NCBI GenBank assembly: GCA_963773155.1
Contig: CAVZAB010000010.1
Span: 124,001 to 188,000 of the forward strand
Direction of reading: 5' to 3'
DNA from: CAVZAB01 sp963773155
GTDB lineage: Bacteria > Pseudomonadota > Alphaproteobacteria > Rhizobiales > Beijerinckiaceae
Length of the DNA: 64,000 bases
Shown: positions 16,979 to 25,819 of the stretch, one piece after another
Layout of the letters: the number at the start of each line of letters is the position of its first letter
Numbering within the stretch: the stretch's first letter is position 1
The notes under the pieces: model-generated
Told to the model about the DNA's origin: nothing
What the model saw: only the letters and a program-made list of their open reading frames with translations
Database searches by the model: none
Position numbers and translations under genes: made by a program

Positions 16979-17001
16979 TGTGGGATTGAATGTGGGATTG
17001 G
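16979..17001 (+). repeat. island-end direct repeat, right copy
   Basis: This is the same sequence as 1406-1428 with one mismatch (A for G between the two TGTGGGATTG units) and in the same direction. It lies 52 bases from the encoded CCA of tRNA-Leu. Weaker similarity (CCGC...AA) continues just to the left of both copies. Confidence 0.6.
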
Positions 17002-17053
17002 ATTTTTGCTGGTCTTGTAAGTTACTGAGAAATATAATTTATTTGTGCACCAA

Positions 17054-17138
17054 TGGTGCCCAGGAGAGGACTCGAACCTCCACGGCTTTCACCACTGGTA
17101 CCTGAAACCAGCGCGTCTACCAATTCCGCCACCTGGGC
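17054..17138 (-). tRNA. tRNA-Leu (anticodon CAG)
   Basis: The minus strand folds as a class II tRNA: acceptor GCCCAGG/CCTGGGC, D-arm with TGGCGGAATTGGTAGACGC, anticodon stem CTGGT/ACCAG with loop TTCAGGT (anticodon CAG, reading CUG), a long variable arm, T-arm GTTCGAGTC and an encoded CCA. The 85-nt length is normal for tRNA-Leu. Its 3' end faces the island, the usual arrangement for an integration target. Confidence 0.95.
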
Positions 17139-17271
17139 AAACCTCCGCCTGTTTAGTGTTCTTAAGACCGCCTTGTCAATCGGCGGCGCCAGGCGAATAT
17201 AGGTACCGCGACGATCGGCCCTGGTGTAATTTGCGGCAGACTGGATTCTCCTTCCGTCCGGAGTTAGGGAC

Positions 17272-17616
17272 ATGCATCAGACTCGCAATTCATTGGTCCG
17301 GCTGGTCGCGGTCAACGCCGGCATTGGGGTCGTCGTCGGCCTAACCTGCGCCGGCGCCCTACTCGCCACCGACTATCGGGGGATCTGGAGCCTACTATGG
17401 AAAACCGATGCTGAAATCCCGGCCTTCGCCCTCCTCTTCGGTGGCTTTGCCGTAACCTTTGGCAGCGTCGTGTGCGGCAGTGCCATAATGGCGCTGGGCG
17501 ACGGGGTCGGCGGCGATCAGGGGCCGAACCATGCAGTCGGACGGATGTCGTGGCGCCAGTCTTTGGTGCGAGAGTGCGCGGCAAGGACCAGCAGAAGACC
17601 CGGGGTGTGGCGATGA
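17272..17616 (+). CDS. small inner-membrane protein
   Basis: This is a 114-residue protein with two predicted membrane helices (AGIGVVVGLTCAGALLA, about 15-32, and AFALLFGGFAVTFGSVVCG, about 50-70) and a basic C-terminal tail. ATG 17272 has GGAG upstream at eight bases. Its TGA overlaps the ATG of the next gene (ATGA, 17613-17616), so it is coupled to the NDUFA9-like gene. No function is known for it. It is the first gene of the core side after tRNA-Leu. Confidence 0.65.
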   Translation: MHQTRNSLVRLVAVNAGIGVVVGLTCAGALLATDYRGIWSLLWKTDAEIPAFALLFGGFAVTFGSVVCGSAIMALGDGVGGDQGPNHAVGRMSWRQSLVRECAARTSRRPGVWR

Positions 17617-18617
17617 TCGATGGCGGCAATAGCGACCGGCTGATAACCGTCTTCGGCGGATCGGGCTTTGTCGGCCGGCATGTTGTGCGCGCTCTAGCCA
17701 GGCGCGACTGGCGCATACGGGTTGCTGTGCGCCGTCCCGACCTCGCGCAATTCCTGCAGCCGATCGGCCGCGTCAGTCAGATCCAGGCTGTTCAGGCTAA
17801 CCTACGCTATCCAAAATCGGTGGCCGCGGCGATGCGCCATTCCCATGCCGTCATCAATCTCGTCGGCATTTTAACCGAGTCCGGCCAGCAGAATTTCGAC
17901 GCCGTGCAGGCTTTCGGTGCGCGTGCCGTCGCTAGAGCCGCCGAAGCGCAGGGCATTGCCAATTTCGTCCACATGTCGGCAATCGGCGCCGACGGGGATA
18001 GTCTCTCTCACTATGCCCGCAGCAAGGCCAAGGGCGAACAAAGCGTTCTCCAGACGTTGCCGGAGGCTGTCATCACCCGCCCCTCCATCATCTTTGGTCC
18101 CGAGGATTCCTTCTTCAACCGTTTTGCGGCGCTAGCCCGCTTGATGCCGGCGCTGCCGTTGATTGGCGGCGGCGAGACCAAATTCCAGCCCGTTTTCGTC
18201 GGCGATGTCGCGGAGGCCATCGCGCTTGCCGTCGAAGGTCGCGCCAAACCGGGCGGCGTTTATGAACTTGGCGGCCCCGAGACCAAGACCTTCCGGGAAC
18301 TGTTGCAATTCATCTGCGACGAAACGCAGCGCAAACGGGCCCTGGTGCCAATTCCGTTCGGACCTGCCAGAATCATGGCAAGAATAACCGAAATCGCCAA
18401 TGCCCTGTCGTTTGGCTTGTTCCCACAGGATTTTCTCACGACACGCGATCAAATCCGACTGCTGGAACAGGACAATATTGTCTCCAAAACGGCAATTGCG
18501 GCCGGGCTCACGTTGGAAGGCCTCGGAATCCGACCAACCTCCATCGAAACAATTGTTCCCGCTTATCTCGTGCGGTTCCGCCGGACCGGGCAATTCGATA
18601 AATCTCGACCCGCCTAA
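17613..18617 (+). CDS. NDUFA9-like atypical SDR (complex I associated NAD(P)-binding protein)
   Basis: The protein has 334 residues. It opens with a Rossmann glycine motif GGSGFVG at residues 15-21, then HVVRALARRDWRIRVAVRR. It continues with the atypical SDR pattern AVINLVGIL, FVHMSAIGAD, the active-site-region YARSKAKGE and FGPEDSFFNRFA. This is the family of mitochondrial NDUFA9 and bacterial homologues, thought to bind NADPH and assist respiratory complex I. The complex I genes are not in this window. ATG 17613 is fixed by the ATGA overlap with the upstream membrane protein and by alignment of the glycine motif near the N-terminus. Confidence 0.85.
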   Translation: MIDGGNSDRLITVFGGSGFVGRHVVRALARRDWRIRVAVRRPDLAQFLQPIGRVSQIQAVQANLRYPKSVAAAMRHSHAVINLVGILTESGQQNFDAVQAFGARAVARAAEAQGIANFVHMSAIGADGDSLSHYARSKAKGEQSVLQTLPEAVITRPSIIFGPEDSFFNRFAALARLMPALPLIGGGETKFQPVFVGDVAEAIALAVEGRAKPGGVYELGGPETKTFRELLQFICDETQRKRALVPIPFGPARIMARITEIANALSFGLFPQDFLTTRDQIRLLEQDNIVSKTAIAAGLTLEGLGIRPTSIETIVPAYLVRFRRTGQFDKSRPA

Positions 18618-18636
18618 ATCGGTTCATCGGCCGCCA

Positions 18637-19311
18637 CTACCAGGCCTCCATCTGGGTGTGGCCGATTTTGCGGTGCAACCGGACCATCAAGGCCGTCGCA
18701 AACAAGGGTGTCGCCAGATTGGCGAGGGGAATGGCGACAAATCCGGCGACGAATAGGCCGGCTACAAAGACTTCCAGAGCGTGAGCTTGGCGCAGTGCCC
18801 GCGCCGCCTCAACGGAATGATAGCGCATCGCCGCCAATTCAAAATATTCGCGGCCGAGGACATAGGCATTGACGACCAGGAAGGCGACGAGATTGACGCC
18901 TGGCACCAGCAGCAGCACCAGAGCCAAAATATTCATTGCCAGAGAAAAGCCGAAAAAACGGAGCGCCAACAGCATCGCCCGGCCGGCCGGCAGCGCGCGG
19001 CCTTCACTGCCCTCGGGACCAACCTCGGCTTCGACAATCGCGGCGAGGTCATCAAGAAAGAAACCGGCGACCAACGAAGTGATCGGCGCGACGAGAAAAA
19101 TCATTCCGACGAACAGGCCGAGGCCAGCGACAATCGACAGCGCCGCGGCAACCCAACCCTGCGCGGGCGCCAGCACGCCGGCAATCAACCGCTCCAGAAT
19201 GATCCATGCGAGCCCGAGCACCGCCAGCGTAAGGGCCAGCGACTTGTAGAGGATCACCCGGCAGGAAGGCTGCAAAATCTGTCGCAGGGCGTCGGCGGCT
19301 AGCGCGAACAT
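18637..19311 (-). CDS. EI24/CysZ-like membrane protein
   Basis: This is a 224-residue protein with several long hydrophobic helices (ILYKSLALTLAVLGLAWIIL, GLGLFVGMIFLVAPITSLVA, LALVLLLVPGVNLVAFLVVN) and the family signature GREYFELAAMRYHS. The family includes CysZ, a sulfate channel, and EI24-like proteins, so sulfate uptake is possible but not shown. ATG 19311 starts FALAADALRQIL, the usual family start. An upstream in-frame extension to 19398 lacks family similarity. It is the last gene of the leftward run that begins with the MttB-like gene. Confidence 0.8.
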   Translation of the reverse strand: MFALAADALRQILQPSCRVILYKSLALTLAVLGLAWIILERLIAGVLAPAQGWVAAALSIVAGLGLFVGMIFLVAPITSLVAGFFLDDLAAIVEAEVGPEGSEGRALPAGRAMLLALRFFGFSLAMNILALVLLLVPGVNLVAFLVVNAYVLGREYFELAAMRYHSVEAARALRQAHALEVFVAGLFVAGFVAIPLANLATPLFATALMVRLHRKIGHTQMEAW

Positions 19312-19364
19312 GGACGGCTCTCTTCGTGAGTGGCCGGCGAGGCCGCCTTGCAGCGCCGCGCCGA

Positions 19365-20114
19365 TTACTTGGGGAACTTGCGGTGGATGATCGCGCAAGC
19401 CTCTTCGGCGCTATCGGCGTAGTCGAACAATTCGAGATCGGCGGCAGCAATCAATTGCGCGTCGATCAGCAGCTGGAAATTGGCAAAGGTCTGCCAGAAT
19501 TTTCGGCCGAACAATATCACGACAATCGGCTGCATCTTGCCGGTTTGACCGAGGGTGAGGATTTCGAACAATTCATCGCATGTGCCAAATCCCCCCGGGA
19601 AGACCACCAACGCTTTGGCCCGCATGGCAATATGCATCTTTCGCATTGCAAAATAGTGGAACCTGAACGTCAAGTCTGGTGTCGTATAGGGATTTGGCAA
19701 TTGTTCGTGCGGCAAGGTTATGTTGTAGCCGATGTTCGGTGCGCCGACATCATGGGCGCCCCGATTGGCTGCTTCCATCAGGCCCGGACCGCCGCCGGTC
19801 GCGATCACCAGCTGCAGGCCCTGATTGCGCGCACTCGCAGTGGCGCCGCTTTCTGATGCGAGCCGGCCGAATTGGCGGGCCTGCCGGTACCAAGCTGCAT
19901 GTTCGGGCGGGCCGTCTTCTCTGACCCGGGCGCTGCCGAACACCACCACGGTCGAAACAATGCCCCAGGCGCGCAGGATTTCTTCGGCCTTCTCATATTC
20001 CAATTGAAACCGCAGGCCACGCTGGGAATCGCTCAAGATGAAATCCTGATCAAGCGCCGCAACCCGGTAGGAGGGCGAATTCAACTGCCGATCCCTATTC
20101 TGATGTTCAATCAT
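19365..20114 (-). CDS. LOG family protein (lysine-decarboxylase-like fold)
   Basis: The protein has 249 residues. It has the Rossmann-type LOG core VVVFGSARV, VIATGGGPGLMEAANRGAHD and the signature PGGFGTCDELFEILTLGQTG (PGGxGTxxE). LOG proteins in plants and bacteria are phosphoribohydrolases releasing free cytokinin-type bases from nucleotide monophosphates. Many bacterial members act on AMP-like nucleotides. The N-terminal extension of about 60 residues is typical of the longer group (TIGR00730-like). It follows the enolase paralogue by 32 bases in the same direction, so it may share its transcript. No link to the methylamine genes is evident. Confidence 0.85.
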   Translation of the reverse strand: MIEHQNRDRQLNSPSYRVAALDQDFILSDSQRGLRFQLEYEKAEEILRAWGIVSTVVVFGSARVREDGPPEHAAWYRQARQFGRLASESGATASARNQGLQLVIATGGGPGLMEAANRGAHDVGAPNIGYNITLPHEQLPNPYTTPDLTFRFHYFAMRKMHIAMRAKALVVFPGGFGTCDELFEILTLGQTGKMQPIVVILFGRKFWQTFANFQLLIDAQLIAAADLELFDYADSAEEACAIIHRKFPK

Positions 20115-20146
20115 GGCTGATCCTGTTGGCGGGATGCCGCCGGGCG

Positions 20147-21439
20147 CTATCCACCACGCCCGGTATCGGCAAGAAACGCAAGATCATTGCTGAAGACCGC
20201 GTCGGGGGTTGCGGCCTCGATGCGCAAAATCTCGTTCCACTTGGCGGTGCGCTCGCCGCGGGCGATCGAACCCACCTTGACCTGGCCCGCGGCCCAGCCA
20301 ACCGCCAGATGCGCGATGGTGGTGTCCTCGCTTTCGCCAGAGCGCGCCGAGACGATTGTTGCCATTCCCGCGGCCCTGGCTGAATCCAGCGCCGCTCTTG
20401 CCTCGCTGACCGTTCCGGCCTGATTGGGCTTGATCAAGGCGGCGTTGCAAAGCCGCTTTGACGCGGCAGCCCGGACCCGCGCCGCATCGCTCACCAGGAG
20501 ATCGTCGCCGACGATCTGCACCCGTTCGCCGACCGCATCCATCAATTGGCGAAAGCCCTTCTCATCATCCTGGGCGAAAGGATCCTCGATCGACCGGATC
20601 GGGTAGCGATTGATCCAGCCGAGCAGCAGGGCCGTCAATTCGTCGATGCCGAAGTCGCGCCGGTCGCGGGCCAGGCGGTAGCGGCCGCTCGCGCCGAATT
20701 GGGCGGCGGCAACATCGAGCGATATGGCGACCTCCGTGCCCAGAGCAAAGCCTGCCGCAGCAATCGCCTGGCATAGCAATTCCAGTGCTTGTTCGTTGGA
20801 TTCGAAGGCCGGCCAATAGCCCCCCTCATCAGCGACACCCTGGAGGAGGCCGCGCGCCTTCAGTAAGCCACCAGCAGCCCGATAGACCTCAGCAGTGCGA
20901 TCGAGCGCCTCGGCAAAGGAACCCGCCGTTGGGCAAATCACCATGAAATCCTGGATGTCGATCCTGCGGTCGGCATGAGCGCCGCCACCAAAAATCTGGA
21001 TTTCCGGCAGCGGCAACCGGACAGGTGCGTCGCCTTGCAGGTAACGCCAGAGCGGCAAATGCTTAGCGGCGGCGGCGGCCTGCAGAACAGCCATCGAGGT
21101 CGCCACAATGGCATTGCCGCCGAGCCGCGATTTGTTCGGTGTGCCGTCGGCTTCGACCAGCAGCTTATCAATGGCCCGCTGATCGGCGGCATCGCGACCT
21201 TGCAAGCGAACGGCAATTTCGCCATTCACATGTTCAACCGCAGTGCGCACGTCATAGCCGCCGAAAGCCTCGCCTCCATCGCGCAGATCGAGGGCCTCAC
21301 CGGTGCCCGTCGAAGCGCCGGCCGGCGCGATGGCGCGGCCCAACGCACCGCCAGCGAGCGTAACATCGACTTCCACCGTCGGTCTTGCCCGCGAATCCCA
21401 AATGCGGCGACCGTGCACCCGGCTTATCGTTGTGCTCAA
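20147..21439 (-). CDS. enolase paralogue with altered active site
   Basis: The protein has 430 residues, standard enolase length, with similarity throughout (RIWDSRARPTVEVDV; GASTGTGEALDLRDGG; DGTPNKSRLGGNAI; VADEGGYWP; SIEDPF; VGDDLLVSD; LIKPNQAGTVSEA). The metal ligands (D242, E285, D312), E205 and K337 are kept. The catalytic-set Glu of IQEFM is Asp (D164), and the His of SHRSGE is Ala (A365). So the usual 2-phosphoglycerate reaction may be weak or replaced by dehydration of a related acid. The start is TTG 21439: it overlaps the TGA of the kinase gene (TTGA), has GGAG at seven bases, and gives the right length. It lies in a methylamine-type catabolic run, unlike housekeeping eno. Confidence 0.85.
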   Translation of the reverse strand: MSTTISRVHGRRIWDSRARPTVEVDVTLAGGALGRAIAPAGASTGTGEALDLRDGGEAFGGYDVRTAVEHVNGEIAVRLQGRDAADQRAIDKLLVEADGTPNKSRLGGNAIVATSMAVLQAAAAAKHLPLWRYLQGDAPVRLPLPEIQIFGGGAHADRRIDIQDFMVICPTAGSFAEALDRTAEVYRAAGGLLKARGLLQGVADEGGYWPAFESNEQALELLCQAIAAAGFALGTEVAISLDVAAAQFGASGRYRLARDRRDFGIDELTALLLGWINRYPIRSIEDPFAQDDEKGFRQLMDAVGERVQIVGDDLLVSDAARVRAAASKRLCNAALIKPNQAGTVSEARAALDSARAAGMATIVSARSGESEDTTIAHLAVGWAAGQVKVGSIARGERTAKWNEILRIEAATPDAVFSNDLAFLADTGRGG

Positions 21440-22491
21440 CGGCTCGCTCCACTTGCTTCGTCGACGGCACCCTTGGCCGCGAGGACGTTCCGTTGAAAAA
21501 ACAACCCGATATCCGAAAGGCGCGGCAAAGGATGGGTCAGCAGACCAATTGCCGCCTGTCGGATAGCCGCGCGGTCGCCCGTCGTCGTCAGATATTCGAC
21601 CGGCGACTTGCCGTCGATCCGGGCGAGCATCAGGGCCGGCAAAAGCGTAGCGACACGCCCTTCGATTTCGCGACATGGCTCAGCTTGGAGGGTCCGCAAA
21701 TAGCTTTCGGCAAGCGCGGCAAAGCAAGCGAGGTAACGCAAAGCGGCGGAGCGATTCCAGAGGCATTTCAGCAAGAGGTGATTGAGGCAGAAGGCTGCAT
21801 CGAAGGCCGGATCGCCATACCAGGCGCACTCGGCGTCGAGAAAGATCGGCCCTGCCGCACCACACAGGATATTTTTGGGGCTGACGTCGCCGTGGATCAA
21901 GGCGTGGCGGGTCGCGAGCGTCCGCGTTGCCAGGGCGTGCAATTGATCGGCCACGCAAGGGTTTTTTGCCGCGCTCGCCCCGAGATAGGGCTCCAAGCGA
22001 ATCTGTTGAAAAATGGCGTCGGTCGCGAAGCGCTTGGCAAGGTTGCGATCACCGGCTGTCCGCGCATGCAATTGCGCGAGCACGGCACCGACCTGGGCCG
22101 CAAAGCTGGGGTCGGCCCATCCGTCGCGCAATTTGTCCTTCCAGACCGGATAAGAGACGGGATCGAGAAATTCCATCGCAAAAAAGCCGGCCTCGCGATC
22201 AAGGCCGAGGAGCTTCGGGACGCAGCCCGGCAGGATTGCACCGGCGGTCTCGAGCCAGCCGTATTCGAAGCTGTTTCGTTCGACCGGCGCCTGCCAATCC
22301 GCGGCAACACGCAATTTCGGCAGGGCGCGCTTGACCACGAAGACACGGCCTTCGAACGTCACCTTGAAAATGTCGGACGCTACCCCTCCCTCCAGCGGTT
22401 CGAATTGCGCCGGCGACGCTGGGCGGGCAAGCCCGAGCCGACAAAGGCCTGCGGTCATCGAATGGGCGAGCGTGGCGGACGGCGCCGGCAC
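21436..22491 (-). CDS. APH/choline-kinase-family phosphotransferase
   Basis: This is a 351-residue ATP-dependent small-molecule kinase. The nucleotide-binding region has VFVVKRALPK (K54) and the catalytic loop is LIHGDVSPKNIL (H200, D202, N207), followed by FLDAECAWYGDPAFD (metal-binding D219). The family phosphorylates hydroxyls of aminoglycosides, choline, hydroxy acids or sugars. The substrate cannot be read from sequence. GTG 22491 starts one base after the stop of the hydratase gene and has a GGGGG tract upstream. ATG a few codons later is possible. It overlaps the enolase paralogue, so the two products probably act together, for example phosphorylation followed by elimination. Confidence 0.8.
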   Translation of the reverse strand: MPAPSATLAHSMTAGLCRLGLARPASPAQFEPLEGGVASDIFKVTFEGRVFVVKRALPKLRVAADWQAPVERNSFEYGWLETAGAILPGCVPKLLGLDREAGFFAMEFLDPVSYPVWKDKLRDGWADPSFAAQVGAVLAQLHARTAGDRNLAKRFATDAIFQQIRLEPYLGASAAKNPCVADQLHALATRTLATRHALIHGDVSPKNILCGAAGPIFLDAECAWYGDPAFDAAFCLNHLLLKCLWNRSAALRYLACFAALAESYLRTLQAEPCREIEGRVATLLPALMLARIDGKSPVEYLTTTGDRAAIRQAAIGLLTHPLPRLSDIGLFFQRNVLAAKGAVDEASGASR

Positions 22492-22493
22492 CG

Positions 22494-23270
22494 TTATCGC
22501 CCCCGGAAAATGGGATTGCGTCGTTCCAGAAAGGCCTTTTGACCCTCGCGATAATCCTCGCTGGCGAAACAGGCCTCGACGAGGCGATCGGCCGCGCCAA
22601 GATCGCGCATGGCTTCCGGCCGCATCAATTCGGCAAAGGTTCGCTTGACGGCTTGCAAGGTCAACGGCGCGTTGCTGGCAATTTCAGCAAGTGCTGCGGC
22701 ACTTTCGGCCTCGAAAGTCGTGGTGTCCCACAGCCGATTGGCGATGCCGAAGCGCTGGGCCTCCACCGCATCGAAGCTGCGGGCCGAATATAGAAGATCG
22801 GCACTCGGGCCAAAACCCAGTCTCCCGACCATGGTGCGGATGCCGGTTGTCGAATAGCCAAGCCCAAGCCTCGCAGCCGGGATGCGAAACCGCGCGTCGG
22901 CGCGGACGAAGCGCAGATCGCAGGCTAGGGCGAGGGCAAGCCCGCCGCCGAAACAAAGGCCGCGAATCAGGGCAACCGTCGGCTTCTCGACTTGCAACAA
23001 TCGTTCGAGGCAGGCGGCGACCTGCCGGTCGTAATCGGCGGCCTGGGCGGCCGAGCTTCGCCTCTGGCCGAATTCGGCGATGTCGGCGCCGGCGCAAAAA
23101 GCGCGATCGCCGCGGCCCGTAAGCACGACCAGCCGGACGTCCTTGTCGGCCTGGGCCCTTGCGACAAGCTCAGGCAGGTCGGCCCACATGGCATAGTTCA
23201 TGACGTTCAACTTGGCCTGCCGATCGACTATGATCGTGGCAATATTTGTCTGGATCTCGTAGGTCAGCAT
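22494..23270 (-). CDS. enoyl-CoA hydratase/isomerase family protein
   Basis: This is a 258-residue crotonase-fold protein. Hallmarks are FCAGADIAEFGQ (oxyanion-hole strand), GLCFGGGLALALACDLRFV (second oxyanion hole) and PAARLGLGYSTTGIRTMVGRLG. At the usual hydratase glutamate positions the pattern is RGLCFGGG and RLGLGYSTT, lacking the paired Glu of classical hydratases, so isomerase, hydrolase or decarboxylase chemistry is possible. Its ATG (23270) overlaps the stop of the oxidase gene (TGATG). It probably degrades a CoA-thioester arising from the compound handled by this operon. Confidence 0.85.
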   Translation of the reverse strand: MLTYEIQTNIATIIVDRQAKLNVMNYAMWADLPELVARAQADKDVRLVVLTGRGDRAFCAGADIAEFGQRRSSAAQAADYDRQVAACLERLLQVEKPTVALIRGLCFGGGLALALACDLRFVRADARFRIPAARLGLGYSTTGIRTMVGRLGFGPSADLLYSARSFDAVEAQRFGIANRLWDTTTFEAESAAALAEIASNAPLTLQAVKRTFAELMRPEAMRDLGAADRLVEACFASEDYREGQKAFLERRNPIFRGR

Positions 23271-25717
23271 CAGGCTCGGATCCGCAGATTTCGAGGATCG
23301 TATTGCGGCGCCAACGAGGCCCGCGCGGCGACCCGGCGTCCGGCAATCTCGATCTCATAGGAATTCGCGGCGATCGATGCCGCGTTGACGCCGTCCTGAT
23401 CCTCGATATAGCCGAGGGCGACTGCGGCCCCGAAATGATGGCCATAGGCCCCCGACGTCGTCCGCCCGACAATGCGCTGACCCCGCCAAATCGGCTCATT
23501 GTGATAGAGCATCGGCTGCGGATCCGTGAGCACGAATTGCGCAAGCCTGCGGGTCACCTTCTGTTCGCGCTTGCGCAGTAGTGCTTCGCGCCCGAGGAAA
23601 TCGACATTCTTGTCAAGCTTGACGGCAAACATCAGTCCCGCCTCGACTGGCGTGTCTTCGTCGGAAATGTCGTGGCCCCAGTGCCGGTAGGCCTTCTCGA
23701 TCCGGCAGGAATCGAGGGCATGCAGTCCGGCAAGCTTTAGGCCAAACGGTTCACCCGCTTCAATCAGGCAATCGAAGACGGAGGCGGCAAATTCGCTTGC
23801 GACGTAGAGTTCCCATCCGAGTTCGCCGACATAGGTGATGCGTGAAGCCCTGACGAGGGCCGGGCCGATCTCGATCTCGCGGGAGGAGGCAAACGGGAAG
23901 GCCGCATTGGACAGATCGGCGCCCGACAGCCGTTCGAGCAGGACCCGGCTGTTTGGCCCCATCACGCTCAGCACCGCAAGGCTCGAAGTTACGTCGATGG
24001 CTACGGCATGGTCCGACTCGCCAATATTGCGGGTCAGCCAATGAAAATCCCGGCGCGCGGTCGCCCCAGCGGTGACGACCAGATAGCGGGTCTCATGGAG
24101 GCGGGTGACGGTCAGGTCTGCCTCGATGCCGCCACGTGGATTGAGCCATTGCGTATAAACAATGCGGCCCGGCGCCACCGCCGCATCGTTGGCACAGATC
24201 TTCTGCATGACCCGCTCGGCGTCGCGCCCCTCGACCAGGAACTTGCCGAAGGACGTCATGTCGAAAAGACCGACGGCGCCGCGCACCGCTTGATGCTCGC
24301 TCGCGGCATAGTCGAACCAATTCTGCCGGCCATAAGAATAGGCATAGGCAGGGGTGACACCCTTTGGCGCGAACCAATTGGCCCGCTCCCAGCCGGCCAC
24401 CTCGCCGAAACAGGCGCCGTGCCGGGCAAGCCGTTCGTGCAGTGGTGACAGCCGGACGTTGCGAGCTGTCTCGAATTGACGGTAGGGCCAATGCATGGCG
24501 TAGAGGAGGCCAAGGGATTCCGTCACCCGCGCCGAAATATAGGTCTTGTTGCCCTGGAACGGCTGCATTCGCCTGATATCAACATCCCACAGGTCGATCG
24601 GGGGATGACCGTTGACGATCCATTCCGCGAGGACCTTGCCGGCGCCGCCGGCCGATTGAATGCCGATTGAATTAAAGCCGGCCGCGACGAACAAATGGCG
24701 CAGTTCTGGCGTTTCGCCAAGCATGTAGCGCACGTCCGGCGTGAAACTTTCCGGGCCGTTGAAGAACTTGCGAATGCCAACCGAGCCGAGTGAGGGAATG
24801 CGCCGCATCGCCGCTTCCAAAATCGGCATGAAATGATCGACATCCTCGGGCAATTCGCCGAATTCGAAATCGGCGGGTATCCCATCGACGGACCAGGGCT
24901 TGGCATTTGGCTCAAAGGCGCCGAGCAATAGCTTGCCGGCATCCTCCTTAAAATAGCAGCAATAGTCCGGATCGCGCAAAACTGGCAGATCCGGCGTTAG
25001 GCCGGGAAACGGCTCGGTGACGATGTAAAAGTGTTCGCAGGCCTGCAACGGCACATTGACGCCGCTGCGCCGGGCGAGCTGTCGCGACCACATGCCGGTC
25101 GCCAGCACGACAAATTCGGCAGCGATTGTGCCCTGTTCGATGACGACGCCGGTGACCCGGCCCTCGCGCGTTGCGAGCCGCTCGACCGCGACATTTTCGA
25201 AAATCCGGGCACCGCGCGACGTCGCCCCCTTGGCGAGTGCCATTGTTGTGTCGATCGGATTGGTCTGGCCATCATTGGGCAAAAACACGCCACCGACGAC
25301 ATCATCGACCCGCAGCAACGGCCATTTTTTCTGGATATCACGGGCCGATATCTCATGCACCTCGAGACCAAAGGTCTTCGCCATTGAGGCACCGCGCTTG
25401 AGCTCCTCGAGCCGCGCAGACGTCGTAGCAAGCGAAATGCTGCCTCGTTGCGAAAACCCCGTCGCCTGGCCGGTCTCGGCCTCCAGGCCGGCATAGAGCG
25501 TTGTCGTATATTGGGCGAGCTTAGTCAGATTCATCGTCGCGCGAAGCTGACCGACGAGACCGGCCGCGTGCCAGGTCGTACCACTGGTCAGACGCTTGCG
25601 CTCCAGCAAGACCACATCCCGCCAGCCGAGCTGGGTCAGATGATACAGAATCGAACAGCCGACGACCCCGCCGCCGACAACAACAACACGCGCTTGGCTG
25701 GGCAGAGTTTGGGCCAT
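23270..25717 (-). CDS. dimethylglycine/sarcosine dehydrogenase-like flavoprotein (FAD + GcvT domains)
   Basis: The protein has 815 residues. The FAD-binding DAO domain starts with VVVVGGGVVGCSILYHL (about 11-27). SGTTWHAAG contains H50, the residue that carries covalent FAD in dimethylglycine dehydrogenase. A FAO_M linker (FFNGPESFTPDVRYM) follows. The C-terminal half is a GcvT/aminomethyltransferase-type folate domain (VGLFDMTSFGKFLVEG, YVGELGWELYV, HDISDEDTPVEAGL). Such enzymes oxidise N-methyl groups of dimethylglycine, sarcosine or related amines and pass formaldehyde to tetrahydrofolate. The exact amine is unknown. It sits 102 bases downstream of the MttB-like gene and overlaps the hydratase gene. 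Confidence 0.9.
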   Translation of the reverse strand: MAQTLPSQARVVVVGGGVVGCSILYHLTQLGWRDVVLLERKRLTSGTTWHAAGLVGQLRATMNLTKLAQYTTTLYAGLEAETGQATGFSQRGSISLATTSARLEELKRGASMAKTFGLEVHEISARDIQKKWPLLRVDDVVGGVFLPNDGQTNPIDTTMALAKGATSRGARIFENVAVERLATREGRVTGVVIEQGTIAAEFVVLATGMWSRQLARRSGVNVPLQACEHFYIVTEPFPGLTPDLPVLRDPDYCCYFKEDAGKLLLGAFEPNAKPWSVDGIPADFEFGELPEDVDHFMPILEAAMRRIPSLGSVGIRKFFNGPESFTPDVRYMLGETPELRHLFVAAGFNSIGIQSAGGAGKVLAEWIVNGHPPIDLWDVDIRRMQPFQGNKTYISARVTESLGLLYAMHWPYRQFETARNVRLSPLHERLARHGACFGEVAGWERANWFAPKGVTPAYAYSYGRQNWFDYAASEHQAVRGAVGLFDMTSFGKFLVEGRDAERVMQKICANDAAVAPGRIVYTQWLNPRGGIEADLTVTRLHETRYLVVTAGATARRDFHWLTRNIGESDHAVAIDVTSSLAVLSVMGPNSRVLLERLSGADLSNAAFPFASSREIEIGPALVRASRITYVGELGWELYVASEFAASVFDCLIEAGEPFGLKLAGLHALDSCRIEKAYRHWGHDISDEDTPVEAGLMFAVKLDKNVDFLGREALLRKREQKVTRRLAQFVLTDPQPMLYHNEPIWRGQRIVGRTTSGAYGHHFGAAVALGYIEDQDGVNAASIAANSYEIEIAGRRVAARASLAPQYDPRNLRIRA

Positions 25718-25819
25718 GCTCGATCTCGACTATGCCGGGGTTTGCGGGGCCGGCTTGGTTGCACAGACCCATCTTACGCAGCAAGCACGCCAACGCCAAT
25801 CCGAGACGCGGCCCGTTGG

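Noticed and set aside
21385..22542. A 385-codon plus-strand frame
   Set aside because: It is the complement of the kinase gene, whose catalytic motifs are clear.
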